Shown: positions 53,627-62,634, counted from the stretch's first letter. The stretch: DNA of 64,000 nucleotides from an uncultured Bacteroidota bacterium (GCA_902622595.1 CACNQM010000001.1:310001-374000), one strand, 5' to 3'. The notes: generated by a model not told the origin, from the letters alone. Made by a program: numbers and translations.

Positions 53627-54401
53627 CTAAAATTGTTCCTTCAAAGACTAGCTTGGCCGGACCAGTTATGCTGATTTCTTGATAACCTCTTTCAGATGAA
53701 TTAAACTGAACATTTAGATTACCACCTTTACATTTCATAATAATATTGCAGCTATTTGTCCTACCTAAGAAATTCATACATATAGCACAAGCAGTAGAGC
53801 CAGTTCCACATGCGAGAGTTTCATTTTCTACTCCTCTTTCATATGTTCTAATTTTAAATTGATTATCAGAAATCTTTTCAATAAAGTTTACGTTTACACC
53901 TTTTTTTTTATAAAAATCATTATATCTAATTAGCCTTCCTTCATTATTCACATCTAATTTATCAGTATCATTCTTTTCAATTACTAAGTGAGGTGATCCC
54001 GTATCAATAAATGTTCCATAAGAATTACTTACTATATCAGAGTTTATTTTCATTTCCATTTTAATGAGCCCATTATCCAATATTTCGGCACTGTGAATAC
54101 CATCAAAAGCGTTAAATACAGTTTTTCTTCCTATAATATCTTTATTATACGCAAATAATACAGCACATCTGGAACCATTTCCACATAATGATCCCAAATT
54201 TCCATCGGAAGTATAATGAAGAATTTCAAAATCACAGTTATTAGATTCTTTTAGAATAATTAGACCATCAGCTCCAACTCCAAAATGTCTATCACACAAA
54301 TAGCTTATTAATGATTTATTATCATTAATAAGATTATCTCTATCGTCAATTAAGATAAAATCATTTCCTGCACCATTGTATTTGCTGAAGTCAATTTCCA
54401 T
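53616..54401 (-). CDS. dapF: Diaminopimelate epimerase
   Basis: 261 residues. Interconverts LL- and meso-diaminopimelate for lysine and peptidoglycan synthesis. The N-terminus 'FSKYNGAGNDFILID', the first catalytic Cys73 in 'GSLCGNGSRC' and the second Cys198 in 'LACGTGSTAC' are all present, as is 'TGSPHLV'. Length is normal. Separate from other lysine genes here. Confidence 0.96.
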   Translation of the reverse strand: MEIDFSKYNGAGNDFILIDDRDNLINDNKSLISYLCDRHFGVGADGLIILKESNNCDFEILHYTSDGNLGSLCGNGSRCAVLFAYNKDIIGRKTVFNAFDGIHSAEILDNGLIKMEMKINSDIVSNSYGTFIDTGSPHLVIEKNDTDKLDVNNEGRLIRYNDFYKKKGVNVNFIEKISDNQFKIRTYERGVENETLACGTGSTACAICMNFLGRTNSCNIIMKCKGGNLNVQFNSSERGYQEISITGPAKLVFEGTILVKI

Positions 54402-54451
54402 AATGGCGCAAATCTAAATAAATAAACTTATACTCAATTGGTCAAATGATC

Positions 54452-54673
54452 TTATTTTCCGTTTTGAATAGGTTCAGTGTCAGGCATCATCTTATTGAGT
54501 ATAAAATATACTGGACAAAACTTTGTAAAAGGACTAATAATTTGAAGAAAACCAACACCTATAGCTAAATAAATAAGATTAGTACTAACAAACATTGATC
54601 CAACAATTGAAACAAGGTATGTCATACCAACAATTGCATCATGAGCTCTAACTTTTGAAATATTTTTTTCCAT
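54452..54673 (-). CDS. DUF2892 small membrane protein
   Basis: 73 residues with two membrane helices: 'HDAIVGMTYLVSIVGSMF' and 'NLIYLAIGVGFLQIISPFTKFCPVY', split around residues 31-55. The end 'FCPVYFILNKMM' is diagnostic for DUF2892 (YgaP-type), a family often near rhodanese or heavy-metal genes. Function unknown. It lies 50 bases upstream of dapF on the same strand. Confidence 0.88.
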   Translation of the reverse strand: MEKNISKVRAHDAIVGMTYLVSIVGSMFVSTNLIYLAIGVGFLQIISPFTKFCPVYFILNKMMPDTEPIQNGK

Positions 54674-54723
54674 ATAATAAATTTAAAAAAAATAACCAAA
54701 ATAAATAAGACATTAATAATTAT

Positions 54724-54748
54724 AATTTATAAATTATACACTTAATCA
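54724..54748 (+). promoter_or_regulatory. Conserved 25-bp upstream element shared by paralogues C and D (copy 2)
   Basis: Palindrome AATTTATAAATT followed by ACACTTAATCA, differing at one position from the block at 49986-50010. It ends 15 bases before the ATG at 54764. The near-identical position and sequence argue for shared regulation of C and D. Confidence 0.6.
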
Positions 54749-54763
54749 ATTTAAAATTACATT

Positions 54764-55447
54764 ATGAGAAAATTTTTATTATTTATTGCTTTTATAACTG
54801 TAACTACATTAAGTTCTCAATCATTTAGTGTTTTTCATATTCAGGTAGAAAAGGGTGGTGAACAAGCACTTTTAAAACTTTTTGATGATACATTTGGAGA
54901 TAAAGAATTTAAGTCTGGTGGTGTTCAAATAGAAGCAATACATGTTGGAGATATCGATGGATATGCCTCACACAGAATAGCTTTTATTGGAGATCCTTCA
55001 AATTGGGGAACAGTTGATGAGTGGGAACCAAATGAATTCCAATTATTTTGGTCAAGAGCCCAGGATCACTTCGAGTGGAAAAGATCTGCTTCTGGTAACT
55101 TTTTAAGTTATGATGGCGGTGCTATAAGCGAATATGACTACTATCAAATTTATGAAATAGATGTTGACGACCCTGCAGCTTTTAAGTCTGCCCATGATAA
55201 AATTGTTAAACAACTTTCTGATTCTAGAGAGGGTAGACCTGTTGCTCTTGGAGATTTCTCAATTGGAGGAAATGGCGCTTCTCACTGGGTTGGAGTAGGT
55301 GCAAAGAATTGGAATGATTTAATGATTCAAAAATCTAAAAATGAGTCTTATTCTAAAGAATGGCAAGCATACTACAATAACAGGGGTAAAGTAGAATCTA
55401 TGAGAAATTATACATTCTGGGTAGTCAAAAGATATGGTGATTTTTAA
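54764..55447 (+). CDS. Secreted paralogue D (divergent member)
   Basis: 227 residues, signal peptide 'FITVTTLSSQ'. N-terminal half 'FSVFHIQVEKGGEQALLKLF' and 'YASHRIAFIGDP'; second half 'YYQIYEIDVDDPAAFKSAHD' and 'RPVALGDFSIGG'. The repeated pattern (strand, helix, strand with 'SV/IY' and 'AL/AF') suggests two ferredoxin-like units as in the other five. Sequence similarity to A-C and E-F is weak by eye, but length, signal peptide and the regulatory block identical to C support membership. Followed by a terminator. Confidence 0.65.
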   Translation: MRKFLLFIAFITVTTLSSQSFSVFHIQVEKGGEQALLKLFDDTFGDKEFKSGGVQIEAIHVGDIDGYASHRIAFIGDPSNWGTVDEWEPNEFQLFWSRAQDHFEWKRSASGNFLSYDGGAISEYDYYQIYEIDVDDPAAFKSAHDKIVKQLSDSREGRPVALGDFSIGGNGASHWVGVGAKNWNDLMIQKSKNESYSKEWQAYYNNRGKVESMRNYTFWVVKRYGDF

Positions 55448-55458
55448 ATGCTAATTAT

Positions 55459-55485
55459 AAGCCCTCTATTTGAGGGCTTTTTTTA
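55459..55485 (+). terminator. Intrinsic terminator after paralogue D
   Basis: AAGCCCTC (55459-55466) pairs with GAGGGCTT (55472-55479) and is followed by T7. The convergent ChbG-like gene ends inside the T tract. Confidence 0.88.
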
Positions 55486-56475
55486 TTCTCCGTAAACAAC
55501 TTTTTTTATATCTCCCCAAGTAACAAGTTTTATATCATTATCTTTTAATACTTTTTTAAACTCTTTTGAATTAAAAACATCATAGTCTAGTTGTCTCCAA
55601 AGAGAACCATATTCTGGATGATCAACAGTTACTGCTCTAAGCTCCTCATTATCATATCCTAGATGAAGTAAAAAAACGTTTAATCCTGGAGCTAATGACT
55701 CTACTTTAGAAGAATATAGTTTAAAAAAATCATCATATTTATACACATCATTTACAATTAAAGTGTTAGCAACGTCTTCACCTGCAATACTTTCCAATGA
55801 TGTTCGGTCTGCTTCAGGATAGAGCATGTACATATCATTTACGGGAACAATGTAATCAGGAACAGGAAAGTCCTTATCAAACAAGCTTGATATTCTTGAT
55901 TTTATCGCCATAGATACTAATCTATTTTTGTGACCTACCTCTATGTAGACTCTCCATATATCTTTATTTACAGCTATTGCTCCCATGTGTGAATCAATAT
56001 GTGATGGATTTATTCCTAGAGATCTTGCATAATCAATTTGGGCCTGGAGTTCTTTTCTAACTTCTTCAGGATCTGCATTTATATTGACATCTCTGGTATT
56101 ATCATAAAATTCATTATCATCATTAAGTAAAGATTGAATTTCATTAGAAGATGAGAGTCCGCCCCATTTATAATTTTTCCACTCTGCAGTAAGGGTAAGG
56201 TGAACTCCAATATCATATTGGGGATAATCTTTATGAAATTCAGCAACTTCTTTTACCCAAGGAGATATCATCATTACGGATCCAGAGTTTATACCATTAT
56301 TTTTATAAGCATCAAATGATGCAATATTAATCGAGTGTGCAATACCGATATCATCAGCATGAATAATTAGCAATTTTGCGTCTTTGTCGTAGCCAAGTCT
56401 TTCAGCAATATTATCAATTTGTGAATTGATATTAACTGTATAAAAAATCGATAAAAAAAGAATTAAATATTTCAT
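55483..56475 (-). CDS. ChbG/YdjC-like carbohydrate deacetylase, exported
   Basis: 330 residues with signal peptide ('LILFLSIFYTVNINSQ'). 'LLIIHADDIGIAHSIN' (metal-binding HADD near residues 39-42), 'IGVHLTLTAEWKNYKWG' and 'INPSHIDSHMGAI' contain the Asp/His ligands of YdjC-type deacetylases; 'GLNVFLLHLGYDNEEL' follows. E. coli ChbG removes acetyl groups from chito-oligosaccharides in the cytosol; the signal peptide here suggests a periplasmic variant. It fits the N-acetylhexosamine theme but substrate is unproven. Confidence 0.85.
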   Translation of the reverse strand: MKYLILFLSIFYTVNINSQIDNIAERLGYDKDAKLLIIHADDIGIAHSINIASFDAYKNNGINSGSVMMISPWVKEVAEFHKDYPQYDIGVHLTLTAEWKNYKWGGLSSSNEIQSLLNDDNEFYDNTRDVNINADPEEVRKELQAQIDYARSLGINPSHIDSHMGAIAVNKDIWRVYIEVGHKNRLVSMAIKSRISSLFDKDFPVPDYIVPVNDMYMLYPEADRTSLESIAGEDVANTLIVNDVYKYDDFFKLYSSKVESLAPGLNVFLLHLGYDNEELRAVTVDHPEYGSLWRQLDYDVFNSKEFKKVLKDNDIKLVTWGDIKKVVYGE

Positions 56476-56523
56476 ATGTGATTAGTTTTAATTTAATATA
56501 AGTATATTTTAGTAAAATTCAAT

Positions 56524-57519
56524 ATGATGAAAAGAATTATAATTTCATTAATCATACTCTTTATTTACTCGTGTCAATCAAGTGAATCAGAAAAGAACAT
56601 CGCGATAGTTATACATGGTGGTGCAGGTACAATTTTAAAAGAAAATATGACCCCAGAGTTAGAATCTGCATATCTAAATAAATTAGAAGAAGCTGTTAAA
56701 ACCGGTTATGATATATTAAATAATGGAGGTTCAAGTCAATCAGCTGTTGAAGAGACAATTAAAATAATGGAAGATTCGCCGTTGTTTAATGCTGGGATCG
56801 GCGCAGCATTGACTAATCAAGCAACTGCTAGTTTAGATGCATCCTTTATGGAAGGTAATAATCTTGATGCTGGAGCAATAGCTGGATCAAAATACATCAA
56901 AAATCCTATTAGTGCTGCAATTTCCGTTATGAAAGAATCACCTCATGTTCTGCTTTCCTCAAATGGTGCTGATGATTTTGCAATAGAAATGGGTTTAGAT
57001 ACTGTTCCTAACTCATATTTTATTACTGAAAGACGATTAAGATCTCTGAGAAAAGCTAAAGAAGATGATGTAGTTTCAATTGAAGATGATATAATTAAAG
57101 ACTCTAAATATGGAACAGTTGGTTGTGTTGCAATTGATAAGATGGGAAATATATCATCGGGAACTTCAACTGGAGGCACAACAAATAAAAAATGGGGAAG
57201 AATAGGGGATGTCCCAATAATAGGTGCTGGAACATATGCCAATAACGATTGTTGTGGTATTTCAACAACTGGGTGGGGTGAACATTTTATAAGAAATGTT
57301 GTTGCATATGATATAGCTGCACAGATAATTTATGATAGAAAAAGCATTGAAGAAGCATCTCTTAATTCTTTAGATAAAGTAATGAAAACTGGTGGAGATG
57401 GAGGTGTAATAGGACTAGATAATAAAGGCAACATATCAATGGAATTTAATACAGCTGGAATGTATAGGGCCTCTGTAGATAAAGATGGAAACTTAACAGT
57501 AAAGATTTACTCAGATTGA
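56524..57519 (+). CDS. Isoaspartyl peptidase/L-asparaginase (Ntn hydrolase), lipoprotein
   Basis: 331 residues, lipobox 'FIYSC' (Cys17). 'IVIHGGAGTI' opens the family; 'PLFNAGIGAALTNQ' and 'LDASFMEG' follow, and the self-cleavage site is Gly197-Thr198 in 'DSKYGTVGCVAIDKMGN' with 'SGTSTGGTTNKKWGRIGD' downstream. Thr198 is the nucleophile after processing. It degrades isoaspartyl dipeptides or asparagine in the periplasm. It overlaps the convergent acylase gene by 13 bases. Confidence 0.94.
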   Translation: MMKRIIISLIILFIYSCQSSESEKNIAIVIHGGAGTILKENMTPELESAYLNKLEEAVKTGYDILNNGGSSQSAVEETIKIMEDSPLFNAGIGAALTNQATASLDASFMEGNNLDAGAIAGSKYIKNPISAAISVMKESPHVLLSSNGADDFAIEMGLDTVPNSYFITERRLRSLRKAKEDDVVSIEDDIIKDSKYGTVGCVAIDKMGNISSGTSTGGTTNKKWGRIGDVPIIGAGTYANNDCCGISTTGWGEHFIRNVVAYDIAAQIIYDRKSIEEASLNSLDKVMKTGGDGGVIGLDNKGNISMEFNTAGMYRASVDKDGNLTVKIYSD

Positions 57520-59858
57520 TTTAAGGGTCTATACACCTTCCTCTCACTAAGATTTGTTAATATTTTATTTTTTGAGTAAAGAAGAGGAAAATACTTATCA
57601 TTTGCCCAGTCTTCATAAAGATTTTTATAAAACTTACTTTTAGGATTCCCTGATTGTCCTGGGGAATTAGTTGCAAAACTATTATCCCAATCTTTTGTAT
57701 TAATTACTACTCTAAAACTTCCACCTGATTCTTGATTTAACTCATTAGACGTTGATCCTGGTGTGTATCCATCTCCTCCTCTAGGATAAGTTTTTAATGC
57801 AATTATTTCCTTAATTGAGTCATTAACAACTTTTTCAAGCGGATGATATATCTTTACATGTTTGTAATTATCTTGTCCATAAACCCAACCACTTGATTCT
57901 GTACCATATTTCTCCTTTAAATTTTTTATCGCTAGATCAAATGTCTTGTCAAGAAACTGACTTTTTTGTTTATCACCCATTTTTGATATACCTTCAATAA
58001 CTTTATAAATTTGAACTTCAACATACTTTTGTACTTCCTTTGGCACAAACTCTTTTATAAATTCAAAATAAATCTGATTTTGCCATTCAATGTATATTCC
58101 TGCCTCAACAGAATTTTTATCTAAAACATTATTCCATTTTGAAAGTTTATCATAGTGTTCAATATTATTTTTTATATGTCCTTTAGAGAGTTCAATAATT
58201 TGTTTTGATGGAATTGAAAAATAGTCTACTTGAAGATTAATCATATCATCCATATCAAATTTATCCATATCCTCTAAAACACCATTAACCCTATCACCTC
58301 TGTATGGGTCAGCCCAGTCATATCCAATCGCATCCCATCTATCATAATCTTCGGGTGTTACATTTTGATTAGCAGTTGCTATATATCCTTTTTCAGGATT
58401 AAAAAGACCAGGTTTTTGAACAATTTCAATGTAACCCTCCCACTCAAAATTTCCATCTCCACTTACAGGGACAAGCCCACTATGAGTTTTTCTAATAGGA
58501 GCAATTCCAACTGACTGCCATCCAATGTCTCCATATTTGTCTGCCCAAACCATATTTTCTCCAGGAATGTTGAAATAATTACATGCTTCTCTATACTCTT
58601 CCCAACTTTTAGCTTGGTCCATTCTTAGAGATGCTAAATAAGGAGACCCGCCAACTTCTGACCAACCATTTTTAACAGCATATGCTTTATTTCTTCTTTC
58701 ATCAATGAAAGTTACAGGCCCATGAACTGAATAGAATAACTCAACATTTACATCATCTTTATCTTTTACAGCAATAGATTCACTAATTATTTCAAAGTTT
58801 TTCCACTCACCTTTATACTTATATTCCCTATAGTTCTTAGGATTTAAATCATAGACATATAAATCTTCAGCGTCTGTTCTAAAAACGGTTAATCCCCATG
58901 CGCCAATCCCATTATGACCAATTGATATTCCTGGAATTTCAGGTTCTCCCCCTCCAATTACATTCCATCCAGGTGCGACTAAGTGAGCCATATATCTTAG
59001 GGATGGGTTTGAAAGAGACCTATGAGGGTCATTAGCAAGTAAAGGATATCCATTAAAAGATTTCTCACCTGAAATTACCCAATTATTGCTACCAATTGAA
59101 TACCTGTCATTAATCTGATCTGGTATATCGCTATAAGCAACATCATCGTCAGATTGATATTTCTCTAATATATAATGCTTTTTAAATTCAATTGGTTCTC
59201 TGTAAGCATTATATAATCTTAATATGTCTTGTTTTAAGTCCTCATATGTTAGATTATAATCTAAATTTATGTCTGGTTCTTTTGGGTGAAACCATAAAAG
59301 CTCTTTTGTTTTATCTTTCCCAATAAGTGAAACAATTCTACCTATGTTTAGCTCATCCTCAATGTTTCCTAAAAGTCCCTGATGACGGGAGATTACATCT
59401 TCATTTGTCCATTTTTCGGGTTTAATACCTAATATTTCGAACTCAACAGGCAGCTGGTCAGGGTCTTTATTTATTTCTTCTATATATCTATTGATACCTG
59501 ATACAAATGATGAAACAATCTCAATACCATCTTCATGATAGTGATTTAATTCATCTTCCATGTTTCCTCTAAATTTAAATAGCCTTGTTCCAATATCTCT
59601 CTCTAATTCATCATCGCCAAAAATTTCTGCAACTGAACCAGTGGCTTGTCTTCTCCATATTTCAAATTGAAAAAGCCTATCTTTTGCTGCAAGGTAACCT
59701 TGCATAAAAAATAAGTCTTTTTGATTATTTGCATAAATGTGGTTAACACCAAAATTATCTCTAAGGACTTCAACTTCATCCAATAAACCATCAATTTTAG
59801 ATATGTTAGTACATGAGCAGATTAAAATTGATATGAATATTAAAACAGACATTTTCAT
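57507..59858 (-). CDS. Penicillin acylase family Ntn hydrolase (S45), second copy
   Basis: 783 residues, lipobox 'LICSC'. 'VEVLRDNFGVNHIYANNQKD' and 'GYLAAKDRLFQFEIWRRQ' belong to the alpha chain; the nucleophile is Ser257 in 'YSIGSNNWVISGEKS', followed by 'PLLANDPHRSLSNPS', 'IPGISIGHNGIGAWGLT' and a C-terminal 'GGDGYTPG' with 'SFRVVI'. Its length and motifs are those of classical penicillin G or quorum-quenching acylases, and it is more typical than the 681-residue copy. Natural substrate unknown. Adjacent to the HDAC-like gene (23-base gap). Confidence 0.93.
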   Translation of the reverse strand: MKMSVLIFISILICSCTNISKIDGLLDEVEVLRDNFGVNHIYANNQKDLFFMQGYLAAKDRLFQFEIWRRQATGSVAEIFGDDELERDIGTRLFKFRGNMEDELNHYHEDGIEIVSSFVSGINRYIEEINKDPDQLPVEFEILGIKPEKWTNEDVISRHQGLLGNIEDELNIGRIVSLIGKDKTKELLWFHPKEPDINLDYNLTYEDLKQDILRLYNAYREPIEFKKHYILEKYQSDDDVAYSDIPDQINDRYSIGSNNWVISGEKSFNGYPLLANDPHRSLSNPSLRYMAHLVAPGWNVIGGGEPEIPGISIGHNGIGAWGLTVFRTDAEDLYVYDLNPKNYREYKYKGEWKNFEIISESIAVKDKDDVNVELFYSVHGPVTFIDERRNKAYAVKNGWSEVGGSPYLASLRMDQAKSWEEYREACNYFNIPGENMVWADKYGDIGWQSVGIAPIRKTHSGLVPVSGDGNFEWEGYIEIVQKPGLFNPEKGYIATANQNVTPEDYDRWDAIGYDWADPYRGDRVNGVLEDMDKFDMDDMINLQVDYFSIPSKQIIELSKGHIKNNIEHYDKLSKWNNVLDKNSVEAGIYIEWQNQIYFEFIKEFVPKEVQKYVEVQIYKVIEGISKMGDKQKSQFLDKTFDLAIKNLKEKYGTESSGWVYGQDNYKHVKIYHPLEKVVNDSIKEIIALKTYPRGGDGYTPGSTSNELNQESGGSFRVVINTKDWDNSFATNSPGQSGNPKSKFYKNLYEDWANDKYFPLLYSKNKILTNLSERKVYRPLNQSE

Positions 59859-59881
59859 GGAAGTAGAGTTTTTCTAATTTA

Positions 59882-60784
59882 TCAAAAAAATATCTCTTGT
59901 GCTAATCTAAATGTGTTTGAATGAGCCTCAATAATATTCTTAAGAACAATTGAATATCCACCTCCCATTGAAACTTGCAATGGTATTGAGTTATCCTTGC
60001 ATGTTTGTAAAATAAACTTATCTCTTTCCTTACACCCATTTAAAGTCAAAGAGAGTCTACCTAACTTATCATTTTGAAGAACATCAACTCCGGAAAGATA
60101 AAAAATGAATTCGGGCTCAAATTGATCAATAACTTTTGGTATTGTCTCTTTTAATACTTTTAAATATTCATTATCATTTGTATTGTCGTCAAATTCAACA
60201 TCTAGATCACTTTTTTCTTTTCTAAATGGGTAATTTTTTTTTCCATGAAATGATAGTGTATAAACGTTTGGATTTGAATTAAATAGAGATGCAGTTCCAT
60301 TCCCTTGATGCACGTCTAGGTCAATAATCAAGATCTTTTTAAATAAACCTTCCTGAATAATGTAATTAGCTGCAATTGCTTGATCATTTAACATACAAAA
60401 CGCTTCACCACGATCATAAAAAGCATGATGTGTTCCACCAGCTATATTCATTGAAATACCATTTTTTAATGAATAATTTATCCCGCTGACTGTTCCTTGT
60501 GCTATTTGTAACTCTCTATCTACAAGTTCTTGGCTTAAAGGAAATCCAATTTCTCTAATTTCTTTTTTGGATAATTGTAATGATGTAAATCTGTTAAAAT
60601 ATTCTTTTTGATGAGTCTTTAAGACAATTTTACTATCAATTTTACCGGGACTAAAAAAATTCTCATCAACACATGTATTCTCTCTTATTAACTGTTCGGG
60701 AATAAGCTCATATTTAATCATAGGGAATCTATGATTTTCTTCTAGTGGATAGATGTAGTTATTGTTGAAAGCAATTTTTAGCAT
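59882..60784 (-). CDS. Histone-deacetylase-superfamily hydrolase (class II-like)
   Basis: 300 residues. 'NIAGGTHHAFYDRGEAFC' (His119-His120), 'ILIIDLDVHQGNGTASLF' (metal ligands Asp157 and His159), 'VYTLSFHGKKNYPF' and 'GVDVLQNDKLGRLSL' give the complete zinc site. Bacterial members deacetylate polyamines or small acetylated compounds. No signal peptide, so cytosolic. A terminator for the preceding paralogue operon lies upstream, so it has its own promoter. Confidence 0.9.
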   Translation of the reverse strand: MLKIAFNNNYIYPLEENHRFPMIKYELIPEQLIRENTCVDENFFSPGKIDSKIVLKTHQKEYFNRFTSLQLSKKEIREIGFPLSQELVDRELQIAQGTVSGINYSLKNGISMNIAGGTHHAFYDRGEAFCMLNDQAIAANYIIQEGLFKKILIIDLDVHQGNGTASLFNSNPNVYTLSFHGKKNYPFRKEKSDLDVEFDDNTNDNEYLKVLKETIPKVIDQFEPEFIFYLSGVDVLQNDKLGRLSLTLNGCKERDKFILQTCKDNSIPLQVSMGGGYSIVLKNIIEAHSNTFRLAQEIFF

Positions 60785-60798
60785 CTAGATAAATATAA

Positions 60799-60829
60799 AA
60801 AAAAAGACCTCATGTAGAGGTCTTTTTTA
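60799..60829 (-). terminator. Intrinsic terminator after the paralogue F-E operon
   Basis: AGACCTC (60805-60811) and GAGGTCT (60817-60823) pair, extended by A/T pairs, and the minus strand continues in a long T run. It lies between the paralogue E stop and the HDAC-like start. Confidence 0.9.
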
Positions 60830-60844
60830 AAATATGACTGATTT

Positions 60845-61603
60845 CTACCAATTTGAGCTTAACTCAGGTAAATATTCATGATGTCTAATTGATCTACCGT
60901 TCTCCTCTAAAGACTCTGCCATTTTTGCACTATCTTGAGCATAAGAATCATCTCCATATATTTCATTGTAACTTGCAATCATATTCTGAAGTGGCTCACC
61001 ATAATCTGAACTTTGTCCAGTGAATCCATCATGATGAAATCTAACTTGGACTACATTTCCATTACATCCAGAATTACATACTAATACACTTACCCTTGAC
61101 GGGTATCCTGACTCTGTCATTGCTCTCTTTACCCTTCCTCTAAACCTCCAAAAATCTTGTTCTCCAGAATCTTTATAGTTATAGTATATGATTCTTCTGT
61201 GGGTTTGTGGTTGAGGGTCCTCTGGTACATATGATGACCAATTATTTCTAGCCCAATATCTATTTCCTAGTGAAGTATGAAGTGGACCTACAGTTTTTTC
61301 CCAATAGGCATTACCTTTCATGTCTTCATTGTCAAATTCACTAACATCAGTAGTAAGCTGCATTCTGAGATAATTGTTTGCCTGAGGACCTGAAAGAATT
61401 CTAAATGTTATCCATCTAGGCTGATCCTCTTTATTGTTATACATCTCAGTCTTTTTTGCAACTGCTTTTTCAAAAGCAGAAACATCAGATTGATCAACTT
61501 GAAGTATACGGGCTCTCATTAACCATTGCTGAGGCATATTATCCTGAGCAAATGATGGAGCTATAGTAATTAACGCAGTAAATAATAATATAATTTTTTT
61601 CAT
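60845..61603 (-). CDS. Secreted paralogue E
   Basis: 252 residues, signal peptide 'LITIAPSFAQ'. Shares with paralogues C and F 'FEKAVAKKTEMYNNKED' and 'ITFRILSGPQANNYLRM', and with F the strongly conserved 'YNYKDSGEQDFWRFR'. A C-x3-C pair (Cys176 and Cys180 in 'LVCNSGCNGNVV') is also shared with F and may be a disulfide in the periplasm or outside. Downstream gene of F (10-base gap) in an operon. Function unknown. Confidence 0.75.
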   Translation of the reverse strand: MKKIILLFTALITIAPSFAQDNMPQQWLMRARILQVDQSDVSAFEKAVAKKTEMYNNKEDQPRWITFRILSGPQANNYLRMQLTTDVSEFDNEDMKGNAYWEKTVGPLHTSLGNRYWARNNWSSYVPEDPQPQTHRRIIYYNYKDSGEQDFWRFRGRVKRAMTESGYPSRVSVLVCNSGCNGNVVQVRFHHDGFTGQSSDYGEPLQNMIASYNEIYGDDSYAQDSAKMAESLEENGRSIRHHEYLPELSSNW

Positions 61604-61613
61604 GTCTATAATT

Positions 61614-62363
61614 TTAATTTGAAGTTGCCTCTCTCAATAATCTCATGTGTACAATTCTTCTTCCATTAGGCATTAGTGAGGCATTAACAGACTCAACGTC
61701 CTGCTCATAAGATCCACCTCCATACATTTCATTATACTTTTCAACGAGTTTAGGTAACTCATTAGCATTGATATCTCTTTGATGTTCAAAGCTCTCATAT
61801 GTAAAGAATATAGCTACCCAATTACCATCACATCCTGATGCACAATTCATAACGTGCATTGCTGAATTTATTTGATCGTCTCCCATGGCAGCTCTCGCTT
61901 CAGCTTGTCTAATTCTGAACCTCCAGAAGTCTTGTTCTCCAGAATCTTTGTAATTATAGAACATAACCATTCTTAAATTATGGTCCCTAGTTGAATCTGG
62001 CCATACAGAGGCATTAGCGTTTCTTGTCCACATAATAGTTCTTCCAGAGGAGTTGGACTTAATATATTTATCAACATTTTTTGACCAGTAATTTGCCTCT
62101 TCTGGATTTAGTCCACCATCCATCATTTCAGGAGAACCAACTTGAACTCTAAAAATTTTACCTGTATCTGAACCAGACAGGATTTCAAAAGTAGAAAAAG
62201 CAAAGTTGTCATCGCTATTGTTAAATTTCTGGGTTTTCTCACCAGCTGCTTTAACAAAATTTTCCATTTGACCAGGCTCAACCTCAATAATTCTAGATGT
62301 ATAAATTTGACTAGAAGCTACAGAAAAGCTGAGGGTCAGTAAAAAAATAAGAATTTTTTTCAT
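61614..62363 (-). CDS. Secreted paralogue F
   Basis: 249 residues, signal peptide ending 'VASSQ'. 'FVKAAGEKTQKFNNSDD', 'EILSGSDTGKIFRVQV', 'YNYKDSGEQDFWRFR' and the Cys174-x3-Cys178 segment ('NCASGCDGNWVAIFF') are conserved with E. First gene of the F-E operon. As with the others, no catalytic or cofactor motif is recognisable; two ferredoxin-like domains are inferred from the repeat pattern. Confidence 0.75.
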   Translation of the reverse strand: MKKILIFLLTLSFSVASSQIYTSRIIEVEPGQMENFVKAAGEKTQKFNNSDDNFAFSTFEILSGSDTGKIFRVQVGSPEMMDGGLNPEEANYWSKNVDKYIKSNSSGRTIMWTRNANASVWPDSTRDHNLRMVMFYNYKDSGEQDFWRFRIRQAEARAAMGDDQINSAMHVMNCASGCDGNWVAIFFTYESFEHQRDINANELPKLVEKYNEMYGGGSYEQDVESVNASLMPNGRRIVHMRLLREATSN

Positions 62364-62442
62364 TTTAATCAGTTTAAGTTATAATAGATAAATATAAGTT
62401 ATACAAATCATTTAGAATAACTCTAAATAGGAAAAATTAATC

Positions 62443-62526
62443 TTAAAAAGTTAAAATGTTGATAATCAACATCAGAAATAAGATAATTAGTATAACTGAA
62501 CTAAATTTTTTTACAGGTTCTCTCAT
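62443..62526 (-). CDS. Micro-protein, 27 residues, single membrane span
   Basis: ATG at 62526 overlaps the stop of the 36-residue ORF by 4 bases (ATGA); stop at 62443-62445. Starts 'MREPVKKFSSVILIILFLML' and ends 'IINILTF': basic N-terminus and about 18 hydrophobic residues. Coupled translation supports it. Confidence 0.45.
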   Translation of the reverse strand: MREPVKKFSSVILIILFLMLIINILTF

Positions 62527-62633
62527 TTATTTAATCTTTTCTCAATTATAAATTTCCAAATTATTATAAAAATTAATGTAAAAATTAAAAACTTAATATC
62601 AATTGAATCAACATAATTTTGAAAATCTCTCAT
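62523..62633 (-). CDS. Micro-protein, 36 residues, single membrane span
   Basis: ATG at 62633, one base after the stop of the 268-residue gene; stop at 62523-62525 overlaps the next micro-ORF. Starts 'MRDFQNYVDSIDIKFLIFTL', continues 'IFIIIWKFIIEKRLNK': soluble N-terminus, one span, basic C-terminus. No family known to me. Confidence 0.48.
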   Translation of the reverse strand: MRDFQNYVDSIDIKFLIFTLIFIIIWKFIIEKRLNK

Positions 62634-62634
62634 A

